Assembly (NCBI GenBank): GCA_018262195.1
Contig: JAGTRS010000018.1
Coordinates: 36,301-100,300 of the forward strand
DNA: 64,000 nucleotides
From: Pseudomonadota bacterium
GTDB taxonomy: Bacteria; Pseudomonadota; Gammaproteobacteria; Burkholderiales; Rhodocyclaceae
Direction of reading: 5' to 3'
Below, one piece after another: positions 32,332-42,476 of the stretch. How positions within the stretch are numbered: position 1 is the first letter of the stretch; every line of letters starts with the position of its first letter. Below the pieces are notes generated by a model that made no database searches, was not told the DNA's origin, and saw only the letters and a program-made list of their open reading frames with translations. The translations under genes and the position numbers were made by a program.

Positions 32332-33480
32332 ATGGGAAGCGCTGTTCGGATTGCCATGGTGGCGGGGGAGGCCTCCGGGGATCTCCTGGCCAGCCACCTG
32401 ATTGCTGCATTGAAGACCCACCTGCCGGATGCCGTTTTTTACGGTATCGGCGGGCCGAAGATGCAGGCTCAGGGATTCGATAGCTGGTGGCCGATGGAGA
32501 AACTGTCGGTCATGGGTTATTGGGATGCGCTGAAGCATTACCGTGAAATTTCCGGTATTCGCCGCCAGTTGAAGAAACGGCTGCTCGATCTCAAACCGGA
32601 TATCTTCATCGGTGTCGACGCTCCAGATTTCAACCTGGGTCTGGAAACAGATCTGAAATCTGCCGGGGTGCGAACGATCCATTACGTCAGCCCATCGATC
32701 TGGGCATGGCGAGGTGGGCGGATCAAGAAGATTGCCAAGGCGGTTAACCGTGTGCTGGCGCTGTTCCCCATGGAGCCGGCGCTCTATGAAAAAGAGCGTA
32801 TTCCGGTGACCTATGTCGGTCATCCGCTTGCAGATATCATTCCTTTGCAGACCAACAAGCAGGCGGTTCGGGAAAAACTTTCCCTGCCGCGTGATTATCC
32901 GATCTTTGCCATGCTGCCGGGCAGTCGCCAAGGCGAACTGGCCATGATGGCCGAGACCTTTGTCGAAACGGCAAAAATCATTCGCGAGCGTCATCTGCCG
33001 AATGCAATGTTTGTCGTGCCCTTGGCGACGCGCGAAACGCGCCTGCAGTTCGAGTCCGCCATCTATAGCCGGCAGGCTGGCGATGTGCCGTTTCGCCTGT
33101 TGTTCGGCCACGCTCAGGATGCGCTTGGTGCGGCCGATGTGTCGCTGGTGGCGAGTGGCACGGCGACGCTGGAGGCGGCGCTAATCAAGCGACCGATGGT
33201 GATTACCTACAAGATAGCCAAGTTCTCCTATTGGCTGATGAAGCGGATGGCCTACCTGCCGTATGTCGGCTTGCCCAATGTGCTGGCCGGGCGCTTTGTG
33301 GTGCCGGAAATCCTGCAGGATGAGGCTACACCGGAAAATCTTGCCGAGGCCTTGGTCAAGTTGTATGAGGACAAGGAGAATGCCGAGGCGGTTGAGGAGG
33401 CATTCACCGATATCCATCTGCAACTGCGGCAGAACACTGCTGAAAAGGCCGCTCACGCGGTCATTGAATGCCTGAACTGA
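32332..33480 (+). CDS. lpxB: Lipid-A-disaccharide synthase
   Basis: [47 protein letters not shown]. Confidence 0.96.
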   Translation: MGSAVRIAMVAGEASGDLLASHLIAALKTHLPDAVFYGIGGPKMQAQGFDSWWPMEKLSVMGYWDALKHYREISGIRRQLKKRLLDLKPDIFIGVDAPDFNLGLETDLKSAGVRTIHYVSPSIWAWRGGRIKKIAKAVNRVLALFPMEPALYEKERIPVTYVGHPLADIIPLQTNKQAVREKLSLPRDYPIFAMLPGSRQGELAMMAETFVETAKIIRERHLPNAMFVVPLATRETRLQFESAIYSRQAGDVPFRLLFGHAQDALGAADVSLVASGTATLEAALIKRPMVITYKIAKFSYWLMKRMAYLPYVGLPNVLAGRFVVPEILQDEATPENLAEALVKLYEDKENAEAVEEAFTDIHLQLRQNTAEKAAHAVIECLN

Positions 33481-34058
33481 TTGTCCCGGTCGGCCTCGTT
33501 TGTGGCATTGACGAGGCCGGGCGCGGCCCGCTGGCCGGGCCGGTTGTCGCTGCGGCGGTCATTCTCGATCCGGAGCGCCCGATTGCCGGGCTGAACGACT
33601 CCAAGAAACTGAGCGAGAAGAAGCGTGATGCGCTGGCCGGAATCATTCGGGAGCGAGCGCTGGCCTGGGCAGTGGCCGAAGCGACGGTCGAGGAAATAGA
33701 TCGCCTGAATATCCTGCAGGCGACGATGCTGGCCATGCAGCGCGCCGTAGCTGCCTTGCAGGTGCGGGCGGAAAGTGCCTTGGTCGATGGCAATCGCTGC
33801 CCAAGGCTCGACATTCCTAGTGAAGCCGTGGTCAAGGGCGATGGCAAGATTGCCTCAATTGCGGCGGCATCCATTCTCGCCAAAACCGTGCGCGACGCCG
33901 GCATGCTGGTTTTGCATGCGCAGTATCCGCAATACGGTTTTGACCGGCATATGGGCTATCCAACGGCGGCGCATTTCGCAGCGCTGGAAGCGCATGGTGC
34001 ATCGCCGGTGCATCGGCGCAGCTTCGGGCCGGTGGCAAGGCAATTGTCGCTGCTATGA
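33468..34058 (+). CDS. rnhB: Ribonuclease HII
   Basis: [47 protein letters not shown]. Confidence 0.96.
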   Translation: MPELIVPVGLVCGIDEAGRGPLAGPVVAAAVILDPERPIAGLNDSKKLSEKKRDALAGIIRERALAWAVAEATVEEIDRLNILQATMLAMQRAVAALQVRAESALVDGNRCPRLDIPSEAVVKGDGKIASIAAASILAKTVRDAGMLVLHAQYPQYGFDRHMGYPTAAHFAALEAHGASPVHRRSFGPVARQLSLL

Positions 34059-34831
34059 AGCTGATCCAGTCGCGCGACAACGCATTTTTCAAGCATCTCA
34101 AGCGGCTGGCGGAGTCGGGGCGCGAGCGCCGGAAAACCGGGCAGACCTTGCTTGATGGTGTGCATCTGGTCGAGGCTTACGAGAAAGCCTTTGGGCCATT
34201 GGAGCACTTGATCGTCGCCGAGTCGGCGCTGGCTGGTGGCGAGATCGCGTCTTATCTCGAAGGGCGTCAGCCAGTGGTTCTGGCAGACGCACTGATGCGT
34301 GATCTGGGCCTGGTGGATACCCCTAGCGGCTTGCTGGCGATAGCGCCGATGCCACAACGCACCGCTGCTGCTGACTTTGGAAACGATGCTGTGCTCCTCG
34401 ATGGCGTGCAGGATCCCGGCAATGTCGGTACCTTGTTGCGGACGGCGGCGGCCTCGGGCGTGAAGCAGGTATTTTTGGCGCCAGGCTGTGCCTCGGCATG
34501 GTCACCCAAGGTTTTGCGGGCCGGGCAGGGCGCGCATTTTGCCCTTGCCATCCATGAAGAAGCTGATCTGGCCGCCTTCATGGCGGACTATCGCGGAACG
34601 ACTGCAGTCACTTGCCTGGATGGTGCGACATCGCTTTATGAAGCGCGCTGGTCCGGGCCGTTGGCGTGGGTTTTTGGCGCCGAGGGGCTGGGGGTCCGGG
34701 CTGAACTGATCAAAGCGGCCAAGCTGAGGATCAAGATCCCCATGCCTGGCGCGGTCGAATCACTGAATGTCGGGGCGGCCGCTGCGGCTTGCCTGTTCGA
34801 GGCACTGCGCCGCAAGTTAAAAGCCGGTTAA
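34055..34831 (+). CDS. RNA 2'-O-methyltransferase, TrmH/SpoU family
   Basis: [47 protein letters not shown]. Confidence 0.93.
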   Translation: MKLIQSRDNAFFKHLKRLAESGRERRKTGQTLLDGVHLVEAYEKAFGPLEHLIVAESALAGGEIASYLEGRQPVVLADALMRDLGLVDTPSGLLAIAPMPQRTAAADFGNDAVLLDGVQDPGNVGTLLRTAAASGVKQVFLAPGCASAWSPKVLRAGQGAHFALAIHEEADLAAFMADYRGTTAVTCLDGATSLYEARWSGPLAWVFGAEGLGVRAELIKAAKLRIKIPMPGAVESLNVGAAAAACLFEALRRKLKAG

Positions 34832-34836
34832 GGCGG

Positions 34837-34856
34837 ATCAGCCGTCGCCGGCTGAT
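34837..34856. terminator. Hairpin between convergent genes (rRNA methyltransferase / ppsR)
   Basis: ATCAGCCG-TCGC-CGGCTGAT perfect stem. Confidence 0.5.
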
Positions 34857-34863
34857 ACTAGCC

Positions 34864-35691
<828 letters not shown>

Positions 35692-38454
35692 TTACCCGCT
35701 GTTACGCAAACCGGATGCGATCCCGTTGATCGAAAGATGAATGCCCCGGGCCAGGCGTTCGTCGGTATCGCCGGCGCGGTGGCGCTTGAGCAACTCGACT
35801 TGCAGGTGGTTCAGCGGGTCCATGTAGGGGGAGCGCAGTTGCAGCGAGCGGGCGAGCATCGGGTTGTCGGCGAGGAATTCATCCTGCTCCAGAATGGCCA
35901 GCAGATGCTGGCGGGTCAGCGCCCATTCGGCCTTGATGCGGCTGAAGATGTGCTCACGCAGTTCGGTGTCGGTTACCAGTTCGGCGTAGCGCGAGGCAAT
36001 GGCGAGATCGGTCTTGGCCAGCACCATGTCCATGTTGGAGAGCAGGCTCTTGAAGAAAGGCCAGGCGTGAACCATGCGACGCAGCGTGGCAAGGCCGCCC
36101 GGATTGGCTTGCAGGTAGCCATCGACCGCGGCACCGAACCCGTACCAGCCCGGCAGCATCAGGCGGCATTGCGCCCAACTGAAGACCCAGGGAATGGCCC
36201 GCAGGTCTTCGATGCGATCGGAGGCCTTGCGCGAGGCGGGGCGGCTGCCGATGTTCAGCGAGGCAATTTCGGAGACGACCGTCGACTGGCGAAAATAGGT
36301 GGTGAAGCCCGGGGTTTCATAGACCAGACCGCGGTAGGCATTGAAGGCGCGCGCGGAAAGCTCGTCCATCACGGCGTGGAACTGCTCGGCCGGCTCGACG
36401 CGGTTTTCGTGGTCGGTCAGGCTGGCTTCCAATGTGGCGGCGAGCAACACTTCCAGATTGCGGCGGCCGGTGTCGGCATTGCCGTACTTGGTCGAGATGA
36501 CTTCGCCCTGTTCGGTCAGGCGGATCTGGCCGGCAACCGCCCCGGCCGGCTGGGCAAGGATGGCGTGATAGGTCGGGCCGCCACCGCGGCCAACCGAACC
36601 GCCACGGCCATGGAACAGGCGCAGACGGACGCCATGCTGGCCAAAGATGCGCGCCAGTTCGATCTCGGCCTTGTAGAGCTCCCAGCCGGAGGTCAGGAAG
36701 CCGCCGTCCTTGTTGCTGTCAGAGTAGCCAAGCATGACTTCATGTTCGTCACCCCGGCCGGCGATCAGTTCGCGGTAGGCCGGAATGGCGAAGACACCCG
36801 CCATGGTGGCCGCACTTTTCTGCAAGTCTTCGATGGTTTCGAAGAGCGGGATGATATTGACGTTCAGTTGCGGCTTGGCACCGGGCAGCAACAGGCCGGA
36901 TTCCTTGAGCAGCAGGGCGAGTTCAAGCAGGTCGGAAACGCCGTCGGTCTTCGAGATGATGCAGTTGGGCAGTGCGGCATCGCCGTATTTCTGGCGCAGT
37001 TCGCGGGCGGCGAAGAAGATGGCCAGTTCGCCTTCAGTCTCTTCCGAATAGTTCAGGTAGGGCGAGTACAAAGGGCGCGGCGTGCTGATTTCCTCGACCA
37101 GCAGCTTGATGCGCTCGGTTTCGGGCAGTGCTTCGTAATCCGGGCAACGGCCGGCGCCAGCCAGCAGTTCGGCGACGCTGCGGGCATGGACATCGGAATT
37201 CTGACGCAGGTCGATCGGGGCGAGGTGGAAGCCGAAGATCTGGACACCACGCAGCAGTCGGCGCAGTCGGCCACCGGCCAGCCTGGCACTGCCGTTGAGC
37301 TTGAGGGAGTTGGCGAGAACCTTCAGGTCGGCACGCAGGGCATCCGGGGTGTCGTATGGCGCAGCGTTGCCGATCTCGTGACGGACTGGCTCGAAATGGT
37401 CGAGGGCGCGTGCCGTTGCGGCAAGACGGGCGTAGATGCCGGACAGGGCACGGCGATAAGGCTCGTCGGCGCGCTGCGGTGAGTGGTCGGTGGAATGTTC
37501 GGCCAGGGCCAGCAGTTCGGGGGTGACCTTGACCAGCAGGTCGGAGAGCGGCAGTTCGCCGCCGAGTTCGTGGATCTCTTCGAGATAGTGATTGAGCGCG
37601 GCGGACGATTGCAGGCGCAGGGCTTCACGCAGGATTTCGGCGGTGACGAAGGGGTTGCCATCGCGGTCGCCGCCGATCCAGCTGCCGACACGGAAGAACG
37701 GCGGCAGGGCCCAATGCGTATCGGGATAGCGCTTCTGCAGTTGCTGTGTGGCCTGGATGTAGATGCGCGGCAGTTCAGTGAAGAAGGTTTCCTTGAAGTA
37801 GGTGATGCCGTTCTTGACCTCGTCGAGCACCTTGAGGCGCACCGGGCGCAGCATCCGTGACTGCCACAGGGTGAGAATGGAATTGGCGATCCCGAGATCG
37901 TTCTCGGCTTCTTCTTCCGGCGTCATCTGAAGGCGTTCACGCTGATCGAGCAGGCGGGCGAGATCGCGGTGGTTGCGGATCAGGCTCTGGCGCTGGACTT
38001 CGGTCGGGTGAGCGGTGAGTACCGGGGCCACGACGGCATGGGCGAAGAAGTCGGCGATGGCTTCCGGTGAGACGGCAGCAGTCGCCAGCGAATCCAGGGC
38101 AAAAATCAAACTGCCCTCGCGCGGTGGCGAACCGGCCAGATCGTGGGCACGACGCCGGCGGATATGGTGCTCGTCCTCGGCAATGTTGGCCAGTTGCAGG
38201 AAGTAGCTGAAGGCGCGGACGACCGCTTGCGTCGTGTCACCCGGTAGCGGATCGAGCAGGGCGGCGAGTTCGTTGCGGGCGGCCGGGTCGCCATTACGGG
38301 CGAAACGGACGGCAGTCTGGCGAACGCGTTCGACGATATCAAAAACCGACTCGCCTTCCTGCTCGCGGACGGTATCGCCAAGGATGCGGCCGAGCAGGCG
38401 GATATCGTTGCGAAGCGGTTCGTCCTTGTTGCTTTCGAGTGCGCGTTCAGACAT
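35692..38454 (-). CDS. ppc: Phosphoenolpyruvate carboxylase
   Basis: VLTAHPTEVQRQSL; LGYSDSNKDGGFLTSGW; FHGRGGSVGRGGGP; C-terminal SINGIASGLRNSG. Confidence 0.97.
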   Translation of the reverse strand: MSERALESNKDEPLRNDIRLLGRILGDTVREQEGESVFDIVERVRQTAVRFARNGDPAARNELAALLDPLPGDTTQAVVRAFSYFLQLANIAEDEHHIRRRRAHDLAGSPPREGSLIFALDSLATAAVSPEAIADFFAHAVVAPVLTAHPTEVQRQSLIRNHRDLARLLDQRERLQMTPEEEAENDLGIANSILTLWQSRMLRPVRLKVLDEVKNGITYFKETFFTELPRIYIQATQQLQKRYPDTHWALPPFFRVGSWIGGDRDGNPFVTAEILREALRLQSSAALNHYLEEIHELGGELPLSDLLVKVTPELLALAEHSTDHSPQRADEPYRRALSGIYARLAATARALDHFEPVRHEIGNAAPYDTPDALRADLKVLANSLKLNGSARLAGGRLRRLLRGVQIFGFHLAPIDLRQNSDVHARSVAELLAGAGRCPDYEALPETERIKLLVEEISTPRPLYSPYLNYSEETEGELAIFFAARELRQKYGDAALPNCIISKTDGVSDLLELALLLKESGLLLPGAKPQLNVNIIPLFETIEDLQKSAATMAGVFAIPAYRELIAGRGDEHEVMLGYSDSNKDGGFLTSGWELYKAEIELARIFGQHGVRLRLFHGRGGSVGRGGGPTYHAILAQPAGAVAGQIRLTEQGEVISTKYGNADTGRRNLEVLLAATLEASLTDHENRVEPAEQFHAVMDELSARAFNAYRGLVYETPGFTTYFRQSTVVSEIASLNIGSRPASRKASDRIEDLRAIPWVFSWAQCRLMLPGWYGFGAAVDGYLQANPGGLATLRRMVHAWPFFKSLLSNMDMVLAKTDLAIASRYAELVTDTELREHIFSRIKAEWALTRQHLLAILEQDEFLADNPMLARSLQLRSPYMDPLNHLQVELLKRHRAGDTDERLARGIHLSINGIASGLRNSG

Positions 38455-38549
38455 TGGAATTCCCATCGTGAATGATCCCCGGACGGGCGGGGATCAGGTG
38501 ATTGTTGCAACATCATTGCCCGCCGTGGCGGGCGGCAAGACGGCCGGAT

Positions 38550-38996
38550 TTAGTGCTTGCGAACCAGCAGCACCGATGCATCGGCGATTCTAGCCAATTG
38601 TTCGGCCACCGAGCCAAGAATAAACGTTGCCAGGCCACGCTGACCGTGGCGACCGATGATGATCAGATCAACGCTCAGTTCCTTGGCCTTGTCGGCAATG
38701 ATTTCCGAGATGCGACGCTTGCTCGCTTCCAGCATTAGCGCTTCGGCATTGATACCCGTGGCGGATTTCATGGCCTCATCGAGCAGCTTTTGACCGGCCT
38801 GGATAAGGTTGGCCACGGCGTTGTCCAGATTGACGACATTGGACATGGCGTGACCATGAAGGTTGAGTACGGTTTCGTCTGCGACGTGGGTGATGTAGAG
38901 CTTGGCATTGCTGCACTTGGCGATGTGCAGGGCTTCGGCAAGGGCACAACGGGAAGTGTCGCTATCGTCGATGGCAACGAGGATCTTTTTGTACAT
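38550..38996 (-). CDS. Universal stress protein UspA family
   Basis: MYKKILVAIDDSDTSRCALAEAL; IIIGRHGQRGLATFILGSVAEQLAR (G2xG9xG(S/T)). Confidence 0.92.
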   Translation of the reverse strand: MYKKILVAIDDSDTSRCALAEALHIAKCSNAKLYITHVADETVLNLHGHAMSNVVNLDNAVANLIQAGQKLLDEAMKSATGINAEALMLEASKRRISEIIADKAKELSVDLIIIGRHGQRGLATFILGSVAEQLARIADASVLLVRKH

Positions 38997-39070
38997 GGGT
39001 GTTCTCCTTGAATTTTTTGGATGGGGCGTAACTTAACAATTCGTTTACGTTTGCGCTGTTAGGGAAATCC

Positions 39071-41836
39071 TCAACACGTAGGTTGCGGGCGACTGCATTT
39101 TTCGAGCAAATAGGCGATGGACTGGTAATTGATGCCGGTTTCGGCGGTCAGGCCGATTTCACAGGTACGGTTGGTTGAGACGCCACAACCACAGTTGGCG
39201 GGTAGATCCTTGTGGATGTGGCGAAGCGCGTGCTGGTTCAGTTCCGGTACGACGAAGCCGCGGTCGCCGGCAAAGCCGCAACAAGTGACGCCAGTCGGTT
39301 CGATGACGTTCTCGGTGCAGGCCTTGAGCAGCGTGCGCAGCTTGGCATCGGCGCCGTTCTTACGCACGCTGCAGTTGATGTGCAGGGCAACCGGCTCGGA
39401 CTGTTTGGAAATCATCAGGCGCGGCAGCAGGGCATCGTGGGCGAATTCGTGGAAGTCGTAGAGTTTGATGCGGCCGGCGAGGTGGCTCTGCATACGGGCC
39501 GAGCAGGTGCTGGCATCCATGATTACCGGATACTTGCCGTTCTCGGAGGCCTTCATCAGCGCTGCTTCCAGCGTGTTGGACATGCCTTCGGCCTCCTCGG
39601 CCATGCCCTTGCTGGCGAGCATCTGGCCGCAGCAGAGTTTGTCGAAACCTTCCGGCAGGATGGGCGCGTAACCGGCGCGGACGAGCAGTTCGATGATCAC
39701 GTCGCCAAGTTGCTGATCGCCTGATTTCGATGGGCCAAAGATGCGGCCGCCGCAGGTCGGGAAATAGACGACCGGATCACCCTTCGTGCTGCGTGCGACG
39801 GGGGCTTTGCCGGCATGGGGCATGTTCTTCTTCCAGGCACCGCCGGAAATGCGGCCGAGGAAGTTGTCGCCGAGCACGCCGGAAACGGCGTGGCCGACTT
39901 TCAGGCCAAGACGCGAGGCGTTGGCCAGCGTGCCGAAGTGTTCGCCGGTCCAGCCATTGACGGCCCGGGTGGTATCACCGATCTTGCGGCCGCGCAGGCG
40001 GCGGGTCAGGTCGCCGGTATCGATGCCGACCGGGCAGGCCGTCGAGCACAGGCCGCAGCCGGCGCAGGTGTCGAGGCCCATGTAGGCGTAATCCTCGCCG
40101 ATGGCCCCGGCCGGTTGGCCTGTAGCAGCGCGGCGGGCCAGTTCGCGGACGCTGACGATGCGCTGGCGCGGGCTGAGGGTCAGGCGGTGCGACGGGCACA
40201 GCGGTTCGCAGAAACCGCATTCGATACAGCGGTCGACGATGTCTTCGGCCGCCGGCATCGGCTTCAGGTTTTCTAGATGGGCATGCGGGTTGTCGTTGAG
40301 GATGACGCCGGGGTTGAGCAGGTTTTCCGGGTCGAACAGGCGCTTTATCTTGCGCATCAATTCGGTTGCTTCCTTGCCCCATTCCATTTCGACAAAGGGC
40401 GCCATGTTGCGGCCGGTGCCGTGCTCAGCCTTCAGAGAACCATCGTATTTCTTGACAACCAGGTCGCAAACGTCGTCCATCAGGCGGGCATAGCGGTCGA
40501 CTTCGGTCTGGTCGCCGAAATCCTGCGTGAAGACGAAGTGCAGGTTGCCTTCCAGCGCGTGGCCGAAAATGATTGCTTCGTGGTAGCCGTGGTGGCGGAG
40601 CAGGGCCTGCAGGTCGAGCGTGGCATCGGCCAGCGATTCAATCGGGAAGGCGACGTCCTCGATCAGCACCGTGGTGCCGGTTCGGCGCATGGCACCGACC
40701 GAGGGGAAGGTGCCCTTACGCACCTTCCAGTACATCTCGCAGGTTGCCGGATCAGTCGAGAACTGCATCGGCTCGACGGTGGCGACGCCGGCCATGGCCG
40801 CATGAACTGCGGCAATCTTTTCGTTGATTCCCTCTGCCGTGGCGGCGCGCACTTCGATCAGCAGTGCGGCGGCTTCCTCGCCCAGTTGGCGCATGATGGC
40901 GGGCAGGCCGGGCTTGTTCTCGACCGAGTGCAGGGCCGGGCGGTCGAGCAGTTCGACGGCCGAAACCGGCTGCGGCTTGAGGCGGATGACCGCCTCGCAG
41001 GCGGTGCGGATATCCGGGAAGAAGACCAGCGCCGATGCCTTGAACGGGTCTTCGACGACGGTGTTGTAGGTGATGCGCGAAATGAAGCCGAGCGTGCCTT
41101 CCGAACCGATCATCAGGTGGCTGAGGATGTCGATCGGGTGCTCGTAATCGACCAGCGCATTCAGGCTGTAGCCGGTCGTGTTCTTGATCTTGAACTTGTG
41201 GCGAATGCGCTCGGCCAGCTTGGCATTGGCGCGGGTGTCGCTACCCAGACGCTCCAGTTCGCCGAGCATGACGGCGTGGCTCTTGGTGAAGGCATCGACG
41301 CTGAGCGGATCTTCCGTATCGAGCAGCGAGCCATCGGCCAGCATGACGCGCAGGCCAGCCAGTGTGCGATAGCTGTTCTGGGCTGTACCGCAGCACATGC
41401 CCGAAGCGTTGTTGGCCGCAATCCCGCCGATCTTGGCGGCGCCGATGGAAGCCGGGTCGGGGCCAATCTTCTTGCCGTGCGGGGCGAGACGGCGATTCAC
41501 CTCGCCTCCGATGATGCCGGGGCCAACCTTGACCTTGCTGGCATCTGCATTTTGCTCGTAGGTCGCGAAACCTTCGCCGATCAGCGCCAGGATGCCGTTG
41601 GTGATGGCCTGGCCGGAAAGGCTGGTGCCGGCGGCACGGAAAGTGACCGGGGTGTTGTTTTGCCTTGCGGTTTGCAGAACCGACTGGGCTTCACGCTCGT
41701 TTTCGATGACGGCGATGACCTGCGGGATCAGGCGGTAGAAGCTGGCGTCGGTGCCATAGGCCAGGCGGCGCAGGTCATCGACGATGATCTGGTTGGGGGG
41801 CAGGTGTTGGCTTAGGTGCTGGATGAGTTCGCTCAT
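39071..41836 (-). CDS. FAD/Fe-S D-lactate dehydrogenase-like oxidoreductase (Dld-II type)
   Basis: N-terminal FAD_binding_4 (VTFRAAGTSLSGQA), two 4Fe-4S motifs CIECGFCEPLCP and CAGCGLCSTACP, C-terminal CCG domains; start at MSELIQHL (41836), because the track extension translates repeat DNA. Confidence 0.85.
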   Translation of the reverse strand: MSELIQHLSQHLPPNQIIVDDLRRLAYGTDASFYRLIPQVIAVIENEREAQSVLQTARQNNTPVTFRAAGTSLSGQAITNGILALIGEGFATYEQNADASKVKVGPGIIGGEVNRRLAPHGKKIGPDPASIGAAKIGGIAANNASGMCCGTAQNSYRTLAGLRVMLADGSLLDTEDPLSVDAFTKSHAVMLGELERLGSDTRANAKLAERIRHKFKIKNTTGYSLNALVDYEHPIDILSHLMIGSEGTLGFISRITYNTVVEDPFKASALVFFPDIRTACEAVIRLKPQPVSAVELLDRPALHSVENKPGLPAIMRQLGEEAAALLIEVRAATAEGINEKIAAVHAAMAGVATVEPMQFSTDPATCEMYWKVRKGTFPSVGAMRRTGTTVLIEDVAFPIESLADATLDLQALLRHHGYHEAIIFGHALEGNLHFVFTQDFGDQTEVDRYARLMDDVCDLVVKKYDGSLKAEHGTGRNMAPFVEMEWGKEATELMRKIKRLFDPENLLNPGVILNDNPHAHLENLKPMPAAEDIVDRCIECGFCEPLCPSHRLTLSPRQRIVSVRELARRAATGQPAGAIGEDYAYMGLDTCAGCGLCSTACPVGIDTGDLTRRLRGRKIGDTTRAVNGWTGEHFGTLANASRLGLKVGHAVSGVLGDNFLGRISGGAWKKNMPHAGKAPVARSTKGDPVVYFPTCGGRIFGPSKSGDQQLGDVIIELLVRAGYAPILPEGFDKLCCGQMLASKGMAEEAEGMSNTLEAALMKASENGKYPVIMDASTCSARMQSHLAGRIKLYDFHEFAHDALLPRLMISKQSEPVALHINCSVRKNGADAKLRTLLKACTENVIEPTGVTCCGFAGDRGFVVPELNQHALRHIHKDLPANCGCGVSTNRTCEIGLTAETGINYQSIAYLLEKCSRPQPTC

Positions 41837-41908
41837 GGGGTTGTCTCGGGTGTTTTTTGTTGGCAGGGGGTTACGCCTTGCTGGCGCTTTCCCGTTGCCA
41901 GGCATGGG

Positions 41909-42130
41909 TTTCCGCCCTGTTGGCGGACGTACTTTCTTTTGCTTCGCCAAAAGAAAGTAGCCAAAGAAAAGGCGACCCCTGGGTCGGTGCCGGCTGCGCC
42001 GGTTCCCTGCGCTACTCGGTTTGAGCGGGGGCTGCGGAACTCGGGCTTCGCCCTCAGACAGTCCTCGCCCTTTTCCCGCTCAAACCTGCGTTGCTCGGCA
42101 CCTCTCAAGGGGCCCGGTGAAACGTCCGCG
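41909..42130 (+). repeat. Structured intergenic repeat, copy 1
   Basis: Contains TACTTTCTTTTG-CTTCGC-CAAAAGAAAGTA hairpin (41930-41959), GTAGCCAAAGAAAAGGCGACCCC, CCGGC-TGC-GCCGG, and GGTTTGAGCGGG...CCCGCTCAAACC (42018-42029/42075-42086). Confidence 0.85.
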
Positions 42131-42224
42131 CTGAAGCTGTGGATTTCAATTTTTGGCTTTTTTTCGGGTTGACCGTGGCAATCGGTTTTGGAAGCTTGTC
42201 GGTTGAACTTGGACGCCTTTCGGG

Positions 42225-42433
42225 TCCCCGTGGAAGGCGCTGAGCAACGCAGGAAGGCCGGGAGCTTTCGGCTGGCGTTGTTTGAGCCGCAGGCGAGTTT
42301 AGCCAGCCGCCCGGCCTTCCGAGTAGCGCAAGGAACCGGCGTAGCCGGCGCCGCCCCCGGGGTCGCCTTCTTTTTGGCTACTTTTTCTTGGCGAAGCAAG
42401 AAAAAGTACGCCCGCCAGCAAGGCGGAACCCCA
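42225..42433 (-). repeat. Structured intergenic repeat, copy 2 (inverted relative to copy 1)
   Basis: Minus strand: TACTTTTTCTTG-CTTCGC-CAAGAAAAAGTA (42379-42408), GTAGCCAAAAAGAAGGCGACCCC, CCGGC-TAC-GCCGG, and GGAAGGCCGGG...CCCGGCCTTCC (42252-42262/42310-42320). Confidence 0.85.
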
Positions 42434-42476
42434 AGCTCATTCAACCGAACCACGTGCGAATGAAGAGAGAACGCCA

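Noticed and set aside
40277-41815. 512-aa plus-strand ORF
   Set aside because: Antisense to the lactate dehydrogenase-like gene.
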